Source: Desulfobulbaceae bacterium
GTDB taxonomy: Bacteria; Desulfobacterota; Desulfobulbia; Desulfobulbales; Desulfobulbaceae
Assembly (NCBI GenBank): GCA_012744275.1
Contig: JAAYIE010000046.1
Span: 1-57,721 of the forward strand
Direction: 5' to 3'
Length of the DNA stretch: 57,721 nucleotides
Every line of letters begins with the position of its first letter. The stretch's first letter is position 1. The notes beneath the pieces were generated by a model. It had not been told where the DNA came from, did no database searches, and was given only the letters and a program-made list of their open reading frames with translations. A program made the translations under genes and the position numbers. Below are positions 17,861-27,628 of this stretch, piece by piece.

Positions 17861-18167
17861 GGAGTGGCAACTACGCAAATGGTGTTTATTACAGCAAGCA
17901 ATAACACAGGTTTTGGCATGGCAAGCCTGACCTGAAACAAAGGCAGCTTAAAATTGCTTTAGAAAATGAGAAAAATGCGGCCCATGTGTACACTACATTA
18001 CGGTACGTCCTCATGTTCCACAACCAATGCTTGAAAGCATTTGAGCTTTACTATGAGGTTGGAGTCAACACCCCGGCCAAGCTGGGTCTATAAAAAATGG
18101 GGGAGAATTACCCGCGTTTGAAAGGAATTTTAGCTGCAAACAGCGAGTACTTCTTACCGAAGATATT
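17861..18167 (+). pseudogene. Possible decayed reading frame
   Basis: Protein-like translation is seen on the + strand but is broken. A 23-codon frame starts at the ATG at 17869 with an AAGGG-like site upstream. An offset frame (about 17910-18090, including LKAFELYYEVGVNTPAKLGL) follows. After one TAA stop the same frame continues (KMGENYPRLKGILAANSEYF) into the fdhE tail. I do not recognise the family. It may be a remnant of a lost gene, or chance; the fragments are short and no similarity was tested. Confidence 0.2.
18026..18041. promoter_or_regulatory. 16-bp palindrome, candidate activator site 2
   Basis: AATGCTTGAAAGCATT is a perfect 7+7 palindrome with a 2-base centre, about 370 bases upstream of the sigma-54 promoter. 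It shares the AAGCATT element with the palindrome at 17829. It might be a second regulator-binding site, or a hairpin in RNA read from either strand. Confidence 0.3.
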
Positions 18168-19058
18168 TCAGGAGCAAATTACCGGACCGGGAAGAAACAG
18201 GGGATTCATCCCACTTCTTGCATAGCCCTCTTCGGCCATACGAAGATCAAGGGCCAAGGTGGCCAGATCGTCGGCCAACGGCTCTAGTTCAGGCTCTTCC
18301 TGCTGATACATCACCTTGATGTAACTGCGGCAATCGCCGCAGGCCTCGGCACGCACGTGTTCCATTTCGCCCTGCAGGGTAAAATAGCCGAGATCGCGAC
18401 CCTCGCCACAGTGGCTGCACTTAGAGCGCACCATATGCCAAGATGAACCGCACAGACCACAATACAAATAGCGCAAGCCCTTGGCTTTGCCGGCGGCCAG
18501 GATCACTCCTGCCACCGGTTGTCCTCCACACAGAGGGCAAACCTCGGCTTCCTGATTCCTGGGCGGCGGTATCTGCGCCTGCGCCAGTACGTACCGCGTC
18601 CACTCCAGTTGCAGTGCTGCTGCGGTGAGGGGGGCCATTGCCGGCACCACATCGGGCATGCGCCCGGCCAGCAGGGCCTCAGCCTGCGCAAGGAACCAAG
18701 GTTCTTCACGCTCCGGCAAGGAAGAAAAATAATCCCGCTCCTGCTCTGCCACCAGATTCACCGTGGCTTGGCCCAGCCTGCGCAGCGATCTCCAAACCAG
18801 AGACGAGGCCTGTAGCCAAGCCCCTTTGGGGGCAGTTGCTGGCAAAGGCGGTGACTTCATCAATTCTTCATGCTGTGCTGCGCCCAAACGCGCAACAAAA
18901 TCAAGATATGCCGCCAGCACATTGCCCTCTAGGGCAAGCTGGCGGCATCGTTGCTCGCGGACGGCAAACAAGGTGGACTCGGGAAGCCGGCATTCTTCAA
19001 TAGCTCCCCGGACCTCTTCCACCTCTCCCGGCTGCAGTATGCGAGTCCGTACCATCAA
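18168..19058 (-). CDS. fdhE: Formate dehydrogenase accessory protein FdhE
   Basis: 296 residues, a cytoplasmic iron-binding protein needed for activity of respiratory formate dehydrogenases. The C-terminal half carries the paired cysteine motifs of the family: CPLCGG, YCGLCGSSWH, CSHCGEG and ACGDCRSY. It is the last gene of the fdn operon, overlapping the cytochrome b gene by four bases. Placement after the alpha, beta and gamma subunit genes confirms the function. Confidence 0.93.
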   Translation of the reverse strand: MMVRTRILQPGEVEEVRGAIEECRLPESTLFAVREQRCRQLALEGNVLAAYLDFVARLGAAQHEELMKSPPLPATAPKGAWLQASSLVWRSLRRLGQATVNLVAEQERDYFSSLPEREEPWFLAQAEALLAGRMPDVVPAMAPLTAAALQLEWTRYVLAQAQIPPPRNQEAEVCPLCGGQPVAGVILAAGKAKGLRYLYCGLCGSSWHMVRSKCSHCGEGRDLGYFTLQGEMEHVRAEACGDCRSYIKVMYQQEEPELEPLADDLATLALDLRMAEEGYARSGMNPLFLPGPVICS

Positions 19059-19726
19059 CCCACCGTATTCCCGCCTAAATCGGGCCGTACTGCAGCGTCA
19101 CGGGCCTGCTGCATCTTTTCCTCATACCAAAGCCGGTTATGGTACTGAGCCCAGGCAGATGTAACCCGACCTGACAGCATCCCACTAATCGCACCGCTTG
19201 TCCAGATGGCGGCATAGACATGTACGATCAGACTGAGAACCGCAGCAAAGGCTGACAAGGCATGCACCAGTACCGCCACCCGCCGCAGATCCACGCTGAA
19301 GGCGTCGGCAAACAGGGGCTGCCAGATAATCACCCCGGTAATCAGCAGCAGCAGAATGAGCAGTAATTGAGTGCGCGCCAGCATTTTCTGCCCAAAATTA
19401 TATTTGCCAGTGGCTGGTGCATTGTCCATACGGTTGCGCATGATTTCCGGAATATGGGTCGCCCATTTACGGTCATCTGCGGTGATATGCATATCCTTGC
19501 GAATACGAATAAACCAGGTTAGAAAGGCGAGCACCGTCACCATAGCAAAGTATGGATGAAGCATGCGTGCCCAGGTACCGCCGCCAAAGAGATTGGACAA
19601 CCAGTACAAGCCCGGGTGGAAAAAGGCCAGCCCCGAAAGACCGGTGAGAATAAAACTGCTGGCAAGCAGCCAATGATGGCATCGCTCGCCAGCACTGTAC
19701 CTGCGGATAACCCGTTCCCTGTTCAT
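19055..19726 (-). CDS. fdnI: Formate dehydrogenase cytochrome b subunit (gamma)
   Basis: 223 residues with four hydrophobic helices, the diheme cytochrome b556 that anchors formate dehydrogenase and reduces menaquinone. The N-terminus [21 protein letters not shown] has the conserved heme-ligand His region. Further His residues lie in [17 protein letters not shown] and [21 protein letters not shown]. It overlaps fdnH and fdhE by four bases on each side, so all are co-translated. Confidence 0.93.
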   Translation of the reverse strand: MNRERVIRRYSAGERCHHWLLASSFILTGLSGLAFFHPGLYWLSNLFGGGTWARMLHPYFAMVTVLAFLTWFIRIRKDMHITADDRKWATHIPEIMRNRMDNAPATGKYNFGQKMLARTQLLLILLLLITGVIIWQPLFADAFSVDLRRVAVLVHALSAFAAVLSLIVHVYAAIWTSGAISGMLSGRVTSAWAQYHNRLWYEEKMQQARDAAVRPDLGGNTVG

Positions 19727-20592
19727 GCGACCTCCTCCTCGTTGTGCTCCTTATTCGGGCCCTGGCTCACATAGTGGAAAAAGGCAGCCAGTACGGCAGT
19801 CGCCAGGCCAACATTCATCACAGTTTTGGCAACACCCTTCCACAGACTCACCAGCGGACTCAGCACCGGATCCTTGGGCAGACCACTGTACAATCCAGGC
19901 CGGTCGGCGTGGTGGAGCACATACATGACATGGGTACCGCCCAACCCCGGCGGGTCATACACGCCTGCCTGGCTGTATCCGCGCGCCTGCAGATCCTGCA
20001 CCCGGCCAGCGGCATGGAGGCGCATATCTTCCTTGGTGCCGAAGACAATGGCCCCGGTGGGGCACACCTTGGCGCAGGCCGGTTCGGTGCCCACCGCGAT
20101 CCGGTCGGAGCAGAGCGTGCACTTGTAGGCCTTGCCGTCCTGTTCGGAGATGCGGGGGATATTGAAGGGGCAGCCGATAATGCAGTAGCCGCAGCCCGTA
20201 CAGTGTTCTTGGTGGAAATCAACGATGCCGTTGCTGTAACGGATTATCGCGCCAGGAGCCGGGCAGGATTTCAAGCACCCTGGATCGCTGCAGTGCATAC
20301 AACCATCCTTGCGGATCAGCCATTCCAGCTTGCCGGGCGCAGGTTCTACCTCGGCAAAGCGCATCACCGTCCACGATTGGGCGGAAAGATCAGCCGGGTT
20401 ATCGTACACGCCCACATTGCGGTTTACAGTATCACGCAGGTCGTTCCATTCCATGCAGGCTACCTGACAGGCCTTGCAGCCAATACATTTAGAAATATCA
20501 ATGAGTTTCGCCAACTCCGGGGTCTTGCGCGCCTTGGGTGCAGGCGTGGTCGTGGCGGAGCGGGCGCTGATATCGAGCGATTGCAGTGCCAT
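19723..20592 (-). CDS. fdnH: Formate dehydrogenase iron-sulfur subunit (beta)
   Basis: 289 residues. Four [4Fe-4S] clusters are predicted from [38 protein letters not shown] and CTLCSDRI...CAKVCP. A single C-terminal transmembrane helix ([18 protein letters not shown]) anchors it in the membrane facing the periplasm. It links the molybdenum/tungsten site of FdnG to the FdnI hemes. It is encoded 11 bases after fdnG. Confidence 0.95.
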   Translation of the reverse strand: MALQSLDISARSATTTPAPKARKTPELAKLIDISKCIGCKACQVACMEWNDLRDTVNRNVGVYDNPADLSAQSWTVMRFAEVEPAPGKLEWLIRKDGCMHCSDPGCLKSCPAPGAIIRYSNGIVDFHQEHCTGCGYCIIGCPFNIPRISEQDGKAYKCTLCSDRIAVGTEPACAKVCPTGAIVFGTKEDMRLHAAGRVQDLQARGYSQAGVYDPPGLGGTHVMYVLHHADRPGLYSGLPKDPVLSPLVSLWKGVAKTVMNVGLATAVLAAFFHYVSQGPNKEHNEEEVA

Positions 20593-20603
20593 GGCATCCC
20601 TCC

Positions 20604-23600
20604 TTAGGCTTTCTCGATTTTCACGAGAAACGCTTTGAATTCAGGGGTATAGGTGTTCGCATCCCCGACAAAGGGGGTCAGGGTATTGGCCAGATAGCCA
20701 TTCTTGGCCACGCCCAGGAAACCCCAGTGCAGCGGCACGCCCACGGTGTGCACCTTCTTACCCGCTATTTCAAGCGGCCGAATGCGTTTTGTCACCACGG
20801 CCATGGCAACAATAAAACCCCGCTTGGAGATTACCCGTACGCTATCGCCCGCCTTGATACCCTTTTCCCTGGCAAGCTCCTCGCCAATTTCCACAAACTG
20901 CTCCGGCTGGGTAATGGCATTGAGCCGGGCATGTTTGGTCCAGAAATGGAAGTGCTCGGTCAGGCGGTAGGTCGTGCACACATGCGGGAATTCAGCGGCA
21001 TCGCCAAAGCTGTCTTGATCACTGGCGAAGATCCGGGCTGCCGGGTTGAAACGGGCTGCCTCGTTGCCGCCATTAAAGGGATTAACCGCCAGAGGTGACT
21101 CCACCGGTTCGTAGTGCTCGGGGAAAGGACCTTCCGCCATTTTATCCACGGCAAACAGCCGCGCTACACCCTCTGGATTCATGATAAAGGGGCCCATGCC
21201 GTCGGCAGGGGGCGAGGCAGCGTTGAAATCCGGTACGTCAGAACCAAGCCAGCGCGATTTGTCCGCATCCCAGTAGACCAGGCTGCGGCTGGGATCAAAG
21301 GGCTTACCCTCCACATCACAGGAAGCACGATTGTAGAGCACGCGCCGATTAGCTGGCCAGGAGAAGGCCCAATTCAGGGTTTGGCCAATGCCATACGGGT
21401 CACTGTTGTCACGCCTGGCCATGAGGTTACCTGTTTCCGGCCAGCAGCCGGCAAAGAGCCAGCAGCCGCAGGAGGTGGAACCATCATCACGCAGTTCCGC
21501 AAAACCGTTAAGCTGCTGCCCAGCCTTGACCAGTACTTTGCCCGGATCGGACGGATCAGTCACGTCAAAGAGGGCCTTGCCCGAGAATTCTCGCGCCAGC
21601 TCTTCTGGTGTGGGCTCATGGGGAGTCAGATAGGGCCAGGTAAGATTGAGCACCGGATCAGGGAAAGCACCGCCGTCCTTGGCATACATCTCGCGCAATT
21701 TCAGGAAAATGCCTGCCAGGATGCGCTGATCGCTTATGGCCTCACCTGGAGGATCAGCTGCCTTCCAGTGCCATTGCAGCCAGCGGGACGAGTTGACGAT
21801 GGAACCGTTTTCCTCGGCAAAGCAGGTGGAGGGCAGACGAAAGACCTCGGTCTGAATCTTGGTCGGGTCAACATCGTTGTACTCGCCGTGATCCTGCCAG
21901 AACTCGGAGGTTTCCGTGGCAAGCGGATCAATCACCACCAGGTATTTCAACTTGGAGAGTGCGTTTGATACCTTGATCTTGCAGGGGGCAGAGGCAAGCG
22001 GGTTAAAACCCTGGCAGATGTACCCGTTCATCTCGCCATTGTTCATGTTCTCAAACACCTGCAGGATATCGTACATCTTATCCAGCTTGGGCAGCCATTC
22101 AAAGCACCAGCCATTATCTTCGGTAGCGGCATCGCCGTACCAGGCCTTCATGGTGCTCACGAAAAAACGGCCAAAATTCTGCCAGTAACTCATCTGGTTA
22201 GGCCTGAGCGGCTTGAGCGAGGAGCGGGCAATATAGGCAGCCGCGCTCTGGCGTACAGCTTCGGGCTGATTCGGCTGCATGGGCTGCTCCGGCGAATCTG
22301 TGGCCTCATCCGGCTCCTGTCTGGGTTTGCTTTCACCGGGCAGATTCAGGTAACCGGGCAAGAGGTTGCTCAACAGGCCAAGATCGGTCAGGCCCTGGAT
22401 ATTGGAGTGCCCGCGCAGGGCATTCACCCCGCCTCCGGCCATACCGATGTTGCCCAGGAGTAATTGGATCATGCAGGTGGTGCGGATGATCTGCGAACCC
22501 TTGGAGTGCTGGGTCCAACCCAGGGCATAGAGCGTGCTCAGGGTTTTATTGGGCGCGGCGGTTTCGGCGATCATCTTGCAGATGGTGAGAAAATCTTCCT
22601 TGGGCGTACCGCAGACCGTGGCCACCATGTCGGGCGTGTAGCGTTCATAATGTTTTTTCAGCAGCTGATATACGCAAAACGGATGTTGCCTGCTCGGATC
22701 AGTCAGCACATAGCCGTCCGGCCCCAGCTGATACTTCCAGGTGTCCTTGTTGTAGCTGCGTTTTTCCGGATCATAGCCGCTAAACAGGCCGTCTTTGAAG
22801 GCAAAGCCCTCATCTACCAGAAAGGTGAGATCGGTATAGGCGTTGACGTAGTCGTGGTTAATCGAATCTGTTGACAGCAAATAGTTGATAACACCGCCGA
22901 GAAAGGCGATGTCGCTGCCAGCGCGGATAGGGGCATAAACATCTGCCACCGCAGCCGAACGGGTAAAGCGCGGATCCACCACAATCAGCTTGGCACCGTT
23001 GTGGGCCTTGGCTTCGGTTACCCATTTAAAGCCGCAGGGGTGGGCTTCGGCGGCATTACCGCCCATGATAAGGATTAGATTTGCATTCTTGATATCGACC
23101 CAATGATTGGTCATTGCGCCGCGGCCAAACGTGGGGGCAAGACTTGCCACCGTGGGGCCGTGTCAGACCCGGGCCTGATTATCAAAGGCAAGCATGCCCA
23201 AACTACGGGCGATCTTATGGGTGAGGTAACCGGTTTCGTTACTGGATGCGGATGCGGCCAGCATACCCGTCGACACCCAGCGGTTGACGGTTTCGCCGTG
23301 CTGGTTTTTGCCGATGAAATGGGCGTCCCGATCTTCCTTCATCAGGGTGGCGATGCGGGTAAAAGCCTCGTCCCAGGAAATGCGCTGCCATTCTTTTGAG
23401 CCGGGCTTGCGGTATTCAGGATAGTGCAAACGATTTTCACTGTGGATAAAATCGAGCAACCCTGCGCCCTTGGGGCAGAGTGTGCCCCGATTCACCGGAT
23501 GATCCGGATCGCCTTCGATGTGCATGATGCTCGCCTTGGCATTGAGCGAGCCATCACCCTGACTGTAAATGAGCAGGCCACAGCCCACTGAACAGTAGGT

Positions 23601-23753
23601 GCAGGTGTTGCGCACCTCGGTGGCCCGCTGCAGCTTGAACTGGCGCACCCCGGCCAGCGCTTCTTTGGCGGGCCCCATGCCCAGCGCGACCATACTGGAA
23701 CCCGCAAGCCCTGCCGCACTGATCTTCATTAACTGACGTCGTGTGAGTTGCAT
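20604..23753 (-). CDS. fdnG: Formate dehydrogenase alpha subunit, selenocysteine-containing
   Basis: About 1049 residues, read through an in-frame TGA at 23163-23165 as selenocysteine 197. The residues around it (NQARV[11 protein letters not shown]) are those known for FdnG-type enzymes, and both flanking frames continue the same protein. A twin-arginine signal ([18 protein letters not shown]) at the N-terminus exports the folded protein. [11 protein letters not shown] binds the first [4Fe-4S] cluster. The rest is the bis-MGD fold. ATG at 23753 follows a GGGGGA ribosome site; an upstream start at 23792 would bury the Tat signal. It oxidises formate to CO2 in the periplasm. Confidence 0.95.
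23123..23159 (-). promoter_or_regulatory. Bacterial SECIS element in fdnG mRNA
   Basis: Starting three bases after the UGA codon, the mRNA can fold into a stem closed by GGCC/GGCC at its base and GGCA/UGCC at its tip, with an AGUCU apical loop. The position and the G-U-containing small loop resemble the SelB-binding hairpin of E. coli fdhF and fdnG. The selA, selB and selC genes are not in this window. Confidence 0.7.
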
Positions 23754-23893
23754 AGCTTCCCCCTTGCAGAGCATGGAAATTGCAGGACACACTGTGGCAC
23801 TTCATAGTACCACAATGGGCCTGCCCAACTGGAGTCAGCTTAGCAGTAGTTGCAAAGATTTCCTACAAAAAAAACGAGTCGAAATTAGCCAGG

Positions 23894-24793
23894 CTAATTT
23901 AAAAAATGTATCGAATCTTCAGATAAATCGTCATGATTCTTTTTGCACGAGCTGCTACAGAGCGCACCCAAAGGAACAACCTTCAGATGACGTTTTTTCA
24001 GAGCATGAAAAATCTGTTCCAATTCGGCCAGCCATAATTGAACATTGTGCGGGGCACCTGGCGGAGCGGTATCATGCAAAAGCAAAATGTCTCCGGGCTG
24101 TATTTGCCTGAGGATGCGACGGGCCAAGCCCTTCACCCGACGATTGCCCATATCCCTGGCCCTGCAGCTGAAATTAACCGCCTTAAGCCCGCTCAGGTGC
24201 AGGGCTTCGGCATAGGCGGGCACATTCACTCCCACCGGTGGCCGAAAAAACACGGGATGAACCCCATGCCGTGCCAGGCAACGCTGGGTCAGTAGCATTT
24301 CCTGTGCCAGCCGGGATGGGCTGCGGAACATGATGCAGCCATCATGACTGTAGCTATGATTGCCAAATTCGTGGCCTGCTGCAAGGATCGCCTCCACCAG
24401 CTCGGGATGACGCCTCACCTTCGTGCCATTAACAAAAAAAGTGGCACAGAATTCGTATCGCGCCAACAGAGCAAGGAGCGCTGGCGTTGCCACGGGATCA
24501 GGACCATCATCAAAGGTGAGGCTGATCTGCCTGACATCCCGGCGACCATGACTGATAACCGGATAAAAAAAGGAGAAGCCTGGAAACAAGGGGGCCAAAA
24601 TACAGATCAGAACAAAAAAGACCAGCGGCAAGGGCACCAAGATCGGTACAGCAAAGGCCAAAATGCCAGTGCTGCCCGCGGCGATCAGGCCGCTTTTCTC
24701 GGCGCGGGACAAAGCACGGCCCCTGCTGCGCTGGAACAGCAGGGGATTGTACGAAAAAGCTGAACGGCCGGCATTGCCGGAGTTTTTTTTCAT
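23894..24793 (-). CDS. Membrane-anchored polysaccharide deacetylase (NodB domain)
   Basis: About 299 residues. Two hydrophobic segments (residues 30-70) anchor the protein, followed by a complete NodB domain. TFDDGPDP is motif 1 (catalytic base and metal Asp), HSYSHD motif 2 (metal His pair), RPPVG motif 3 and DILLLHD motif 5. It removes acetyl groups from a polysaccharide such as a peptidoglycan, exopolysaccharide or lipid-linked sugar. The start at 24793 shares one base with the preceding glycosyltransferase stop (TAATG), so the two are coupled. An in-frame start further upstream would lie inside that gene. Confidence 0.88.
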   Translation of the reverse strand: MKKNSGNAGRSAFSYNPLLFQRSRGRALSRAEKSGLIAAGSTGILAFAVPILVPLPLVFFVLICILAPLFPGFSFFYPVISHGRRDVRQISLTFDDGPDPVATPALLALLARYEFCATFFVNGTKVRRHPELVEAILAAGHEFGNHSYSHDGCIMFRSPSRLAQEMLLTQRCLARHGVHPVFFRPPVGVNVPAYAEALHLSGLKAVNFSCRARDMGNRRVKGLARRILRQIQPGDILLLHDTAPPGAPHNVQLWLAELEQIFHALKKRHLKVVPLGALCSSSCKKNHDDLSEDSIHFLN

Positions 24794-25620
24794 TAGCGTA
24801 TGGGCAGCCAAATAAACGCAGCCAAAGCCGCCAAAGCAAGTACATGCAAAGTGATCAGCTGCCAGCGATATCGATGGTACCACTGGTCAAACTGCTGCAG
24901 TATTATCAGGCCCCCACAGAGCCTGCGCATGCGGTCAAGCGACAGATACACATCGTTATCCGAGGGAGAATCGCTTTGGAAGGCAAGGGCAGGATAAGCC
25001 ACGTACATGCGCTCACTCTTAAGATCGCGCAAAAAATCATCGTAGGCGACGTTATGCCAGGGATACTGGCGAGTGAGCGTTTTGGCAAAAGCCTGGGTAA
25101 TGGCATAAGCATGGGTGAGGCTGCGGTAACGGATCCGTGCAGCCGGAAAATTACGAAGCTTCCAGCAGTTGCGCACCATACAACCTAAAAAAAACATATC
25201 CCAGCCTGGATGTGTTTGCATACAACGCACCAGCTGTGCCAGGCGTTCAGGTGAATATTGTAAAAAAACCACGTCATCTTCAAAAATGAGTATTCTCCGG
25301 GCGCCACTGGCCAGTCCCTTTTCCATGCAGAGCAGGTGAGACTCGTAAATACCCTGTTCGGGATTATCCAGGTGCTTGTGCACCAAAACGAACTCGACCC
25401 GGCTGGCCAGGCCCACCTGGTCAAACTGTACCTTGGCCTCAACGCGGCGATCTTCACGGTTGACCAGGGAAATACAATAAATCCGGTCAAAAAACGACCA
25501 GTCTCCTGCTCCACCCCCATCACATAAAACCGGGCTATTCTTGTCGCTTGCACAGGCCGTACCCTTTTTGCTAGGATGCATGCCTGCTGCATTAAAATAA
25601 TGGGAGTCGGCAAAAAACAT
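24793..25620 (-). CDS. Glycosyltransferase family 25 (LPS biosynthesis type)
   Basis: 275 residues resembling GT25 enzymes (Lex2B/LgtB-like lipooligosaccharide galactosyltransferases). FDRIYCISLVNREDRR is the N-terminal family signature. GIYESHLLCMEKGL and LIFEDDVVF give the acidic donor site, and AYAITQAFAK lies further on. A C-terminal hydrophobic helix (ITLHVLALAALAAFIW) suggests membrane attachment, which is unusual for the family. Its coupling with the deacetylase gene suggests that both modify the same surface glycan. Confidence 0.8.
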   Translation of the reverse strand: MFFADSHYFNAAGMHPSKKGTACASDKNSPVLCDGGGAGDWSFFDRIYCISLVNREDRRVEAKVQFDQVGLASRVEFVLVHKHLDNPEQGIYESHLLCMEKGLASGARRILIFEDDVVFLQYSPERLAQLVRCMQTHPGWDMFFLGCMVRNCWKLRNFPAARIRYRSLTHAYAITQAFAKTLTRQYPWHNVAYDDFLRDLKSERMYVAYPALAFQSDSPSDNDVYLSLDRMRRLCGGLIILQQFDQWYHRYRWQLITLHVLALAALAAFIWLPIR

Positions 25621-25649
25621 TTTCCCTATCTCACCTTGCGCTGAAAAAC

Positions 25650-27080
25650 GTGAAAATCACCCTGGTGCACCCAGCCGGCTCCAACTGGATGCCCGGCAAA
25701 AAAGATATCAGTGCCACTGCCAATCGCATGGCTCCCCTTGGTCTGCTCTCCATTGCCGCCTACCTGGAACAGCAGGGCCATCGGGTGACAGTGCTGGACT
25801 GTTTAGGGCCGCAAGCGCCCGGGAACGCAGGGGAAGCAGCCAGGCGAGTACTTGCCGGCACCCCCGATCTGGTGGGCGTGACTGCCACTACCTCTGGTTT
25901 TCTCGACGGCTATGCCATTGCCTCTGCTCTCAAGGCAATCAGCCCCCACCTTCCCATTGCCTTTGGCGGCGTCCATGTTTCAGCCTTGGGAGCTCACCTG
26001 CTCAAGCAGTTTCCATTAATCGATTTTCTGTGTCTGGGCGAGGGAGAACAAACCCTGACCGAACTGGCAGACGGCAAAAACCCTGTTTCCATTGGCGGGC
26101 TGGTATGGCGGGACGGGGACCTCCTCCACACCAACCCGCCGAGGCAGCACCTGCAGGAACTCGATGCCCTCCCCTATCCTGCCTACGAAAAACTCGACGG
26201 TTTCCCGCAGCGCTATCACCTGCCCCTGTTCAGCTATGTGCGCGCACCCGGCGCGACCATGATCACCAGCCGTGGCTGTCCCTATCAGTGTTCCTACTGT
26301 GATCGCTCCGTATTCCAGCGTGGCTACCGCGCTAACTCGGCCGAATATATCTACGAACACATCAAATACCTGCGCCAAAAATTCGGGGTGCGCCACATCA
26401 ACATTTACGACGACCTCTTCACCTTGGACCGTCCCCGCATCGAGGCACTCTGTGCCCTGCTCGCAAGCAAACCCTTGGGGATACAGTTTAACTGCGCAGT
26501 CCGGGTAGGGCACGCCGACAAAGAACTTTTAAGGCTGCTGCGCCGGGCCGGCTGTCTGATGGTTTCCCTGGGAATAGAGAGTGGTGAGCCAGCACTTTTG
26601 GATGTGCACAAACCCGGCGTCTATCTGGAGGCCGTGCAAGATACGGTCGCGCGTATTCAGCAGGCAGACTTACGGGTGAAAGGGCTTTTTATGATGGGCC
26701 TGCCCGGTGAAACTGTGGCCTCGGCCAAAAAAACAAGCGATTTTGCCCTTGACCTTGACCTGGACGACATGAACATGGCCAAGTTCACCCCCTTCCACGG
26801 CGCTCCAATATGGGGAGACATAGCCACTTATGGTGAATTCAGGGAAGATTGGCGCTTAATGAACTGCCTAAATTTTGTGTTTCGGCCCAAGGATATCGAT
26901 TCCTGGGAGACCCTGGAGCTACTCTATAATATGCATGTTAAACGTTTCTACTCCGACCCGGCATGGCGCAGACGTTTTCGCTCGCGGCTCTGGCAGCACC
27001 GCCACAGCATCTACCGGTTGCTGCGGCACCTGCCGGATTTTCTTATGGCCATGCGCGCCTTTGAACCTAAACAACAATAG
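25650..27080 (+). CDS. B12-binding domain radical SAM protein
   Basis: 476 residues with an N-terminal cobalamin-binding domain (HPAGSNWMPGK; VTVLDCLG; FGGVHVSALG) and a radical SAM domain with CPYQCSYC (Cys210, Cys214, Cys217). GIESGEPALLD and MMGLPGET are typical of the class. GTG is the likely start. It is divergent from the glycosyltransferase/deacetylase pair with only 29 bases between them, so shared regulation and a role in lipid or glycan modification are possible. No substrate can be named: this superfamily includes methylases, hopanoid enzymes and ring-forming enzymes. Confidence 0.88.
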   Translation: MKITLVHPAGSNWMPGKKDISATANRMAPLGLLSIAAYLEQQGHRVTVLDCLGPQAPGNAGEAARRVLAGTPDLVGVTATTSGFLDGYAIASALKAISPHLPIAFGGVHVSALGAHLLKQFPLIDFLCLGEGEQTLTELADGKNPVSIGGLVWRDGDLLHTNPPRQHLQELDALPYPAYEKLDGFPQRYHLPLFSYVRAPGATMITSRGCPYQCSYCDRSVFQRGYRANSAEYIYEHIKYLRQKFGVRHINIYDDLFTLDRPRIEALCALLASKPLGIQFNCAVRVGHADKELLRLLRRAGCLMVSLGIESGEPALLDVHKPGVYLEAVQDTVARIQQADLRVKGLFMMGLPGETVASAKKTSDFALDLDLDDMNMAKFTPFHGAPIWGDIATYGEFREDWRLMNCLNFVFRPKDIDSWETLELLYNMHVKRFYSDPAWRRRFRSRLWQHRHSIYRLLRHLPDFLMAMRAFEPKQQ

Positions 27081-27133
27081 GTGCGTAATCCATTGGGAAG
27101 GCAGCCTGGGAAGGACCTGCAGCACAGCACCAG

Positions 27134-27604
27134 CTATCCTTTTTTCCAGCTGAGGTACGGATGGCTGCTGAGCATGGCGTTGGTGTAGCGCAAATCGCCA
27201 CTCACCTCTTCCCCCACCCAATCCGGCTTGAGTACCTGCTGTTCGGCCGAGGCAAGTTCCACCTCGATCAATATCAGGCCGCTGTTGGCGCCAAAGAATT
27301 CATCTACCTCCCAAACCAGTCCACCGTGGTGAATGCAATATCTCGTTTTCTGTATAAGCGGTGCCTGGCAGAGCTTGAAGAGGTCTTTGGCATCCGTCTC
27401 GGGAATGGCATATTCAAATTCAGAGCGGCTGATACCGTGGGTTGGCCCTTTAATGGTGAGAAACCCCTGGTCGCCAGCAAGCCGCACCCGCACTGTCTGC
27501 TCCTGACTGGCACAAAGATAGCCCTGTAGATACGGCGTTCCTGTTGCCAGACCGCGCCAGCCCTCACTAGCCGGCAAAAATTTACGTTCGATTTCCCGTG
27601 CCAT
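27134..27604 (-). CDS. CYTH domain protein (triphosphate tunnel metalloenzyme)
   Basis: 156 residues. The signature ExExK is EIERK at residues 4-8. Charged beta-strands follow, with RVRLAGDQGFLTIKGP, EFEYAIP and IQKTRYCIHHGGLVWEVDEF, which line the tunnel that binds triphosphates and two metal ions. The family includes tripolyphosphatases, thiamine triphosphatases and class IV adenylyl cyclases. Bacterial single-domain members are mostly inorganic tripolyphosphatases. The gene lies 24 bases after the zinc-ribbon protein gene. Confidence 0.87.
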   Translation of the reverse strand: MAREIERKFLPASEGWRGLATGTPYLQGYLCASQEQTVRVRLAGDQGFLTIKGPTHGISRSEFEYAIPETDAKDLFKLCQAPLIQKTRYCIHHGGLVWEVDEFFGANSGLILIEVELASAEQQVLKPDWVGEEVSGDLRYTNAMLSSHPYLSWKKG

Positions 27605-27628
27605 AAAGTTTCAATCTTTTGCAGCCGG

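Larger units (their letters stand above)
17474..18167. other. Regulatory region upstream of the thiolase operon
   Basis: Nearly 700 bases without a clear gene between fdhE and the thiolase gene, both on the minus strand. It holds the sigma-54-type promoter at 17646-17662, an 8-bp inverted repeat (17655-17662 with 17710-17717), and two 16-bp palindromes at 17829 and 18026. The part nearest fdhE also has protein-like reading frames broken by stops (see the separate entry). This arrangement fits a leader plus upstream activator sites for an NtrC-type regulator. Confidence 0.55.

Noticed and set aside
19744-20607. + strand frame opposite fdnH
   Set aside because: Shadow of the iron-sulfur subunit gene; the four cluster motifs are on the minus strand.
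20604-23753. Formate dehydrogenase as two separate genes or a pseudogene with a nonsense mutation
   Set aside because: The TGA sits exactly at the conserved selenocysteine position, with matching flanks on both sides and a SECIS-like hairpin.
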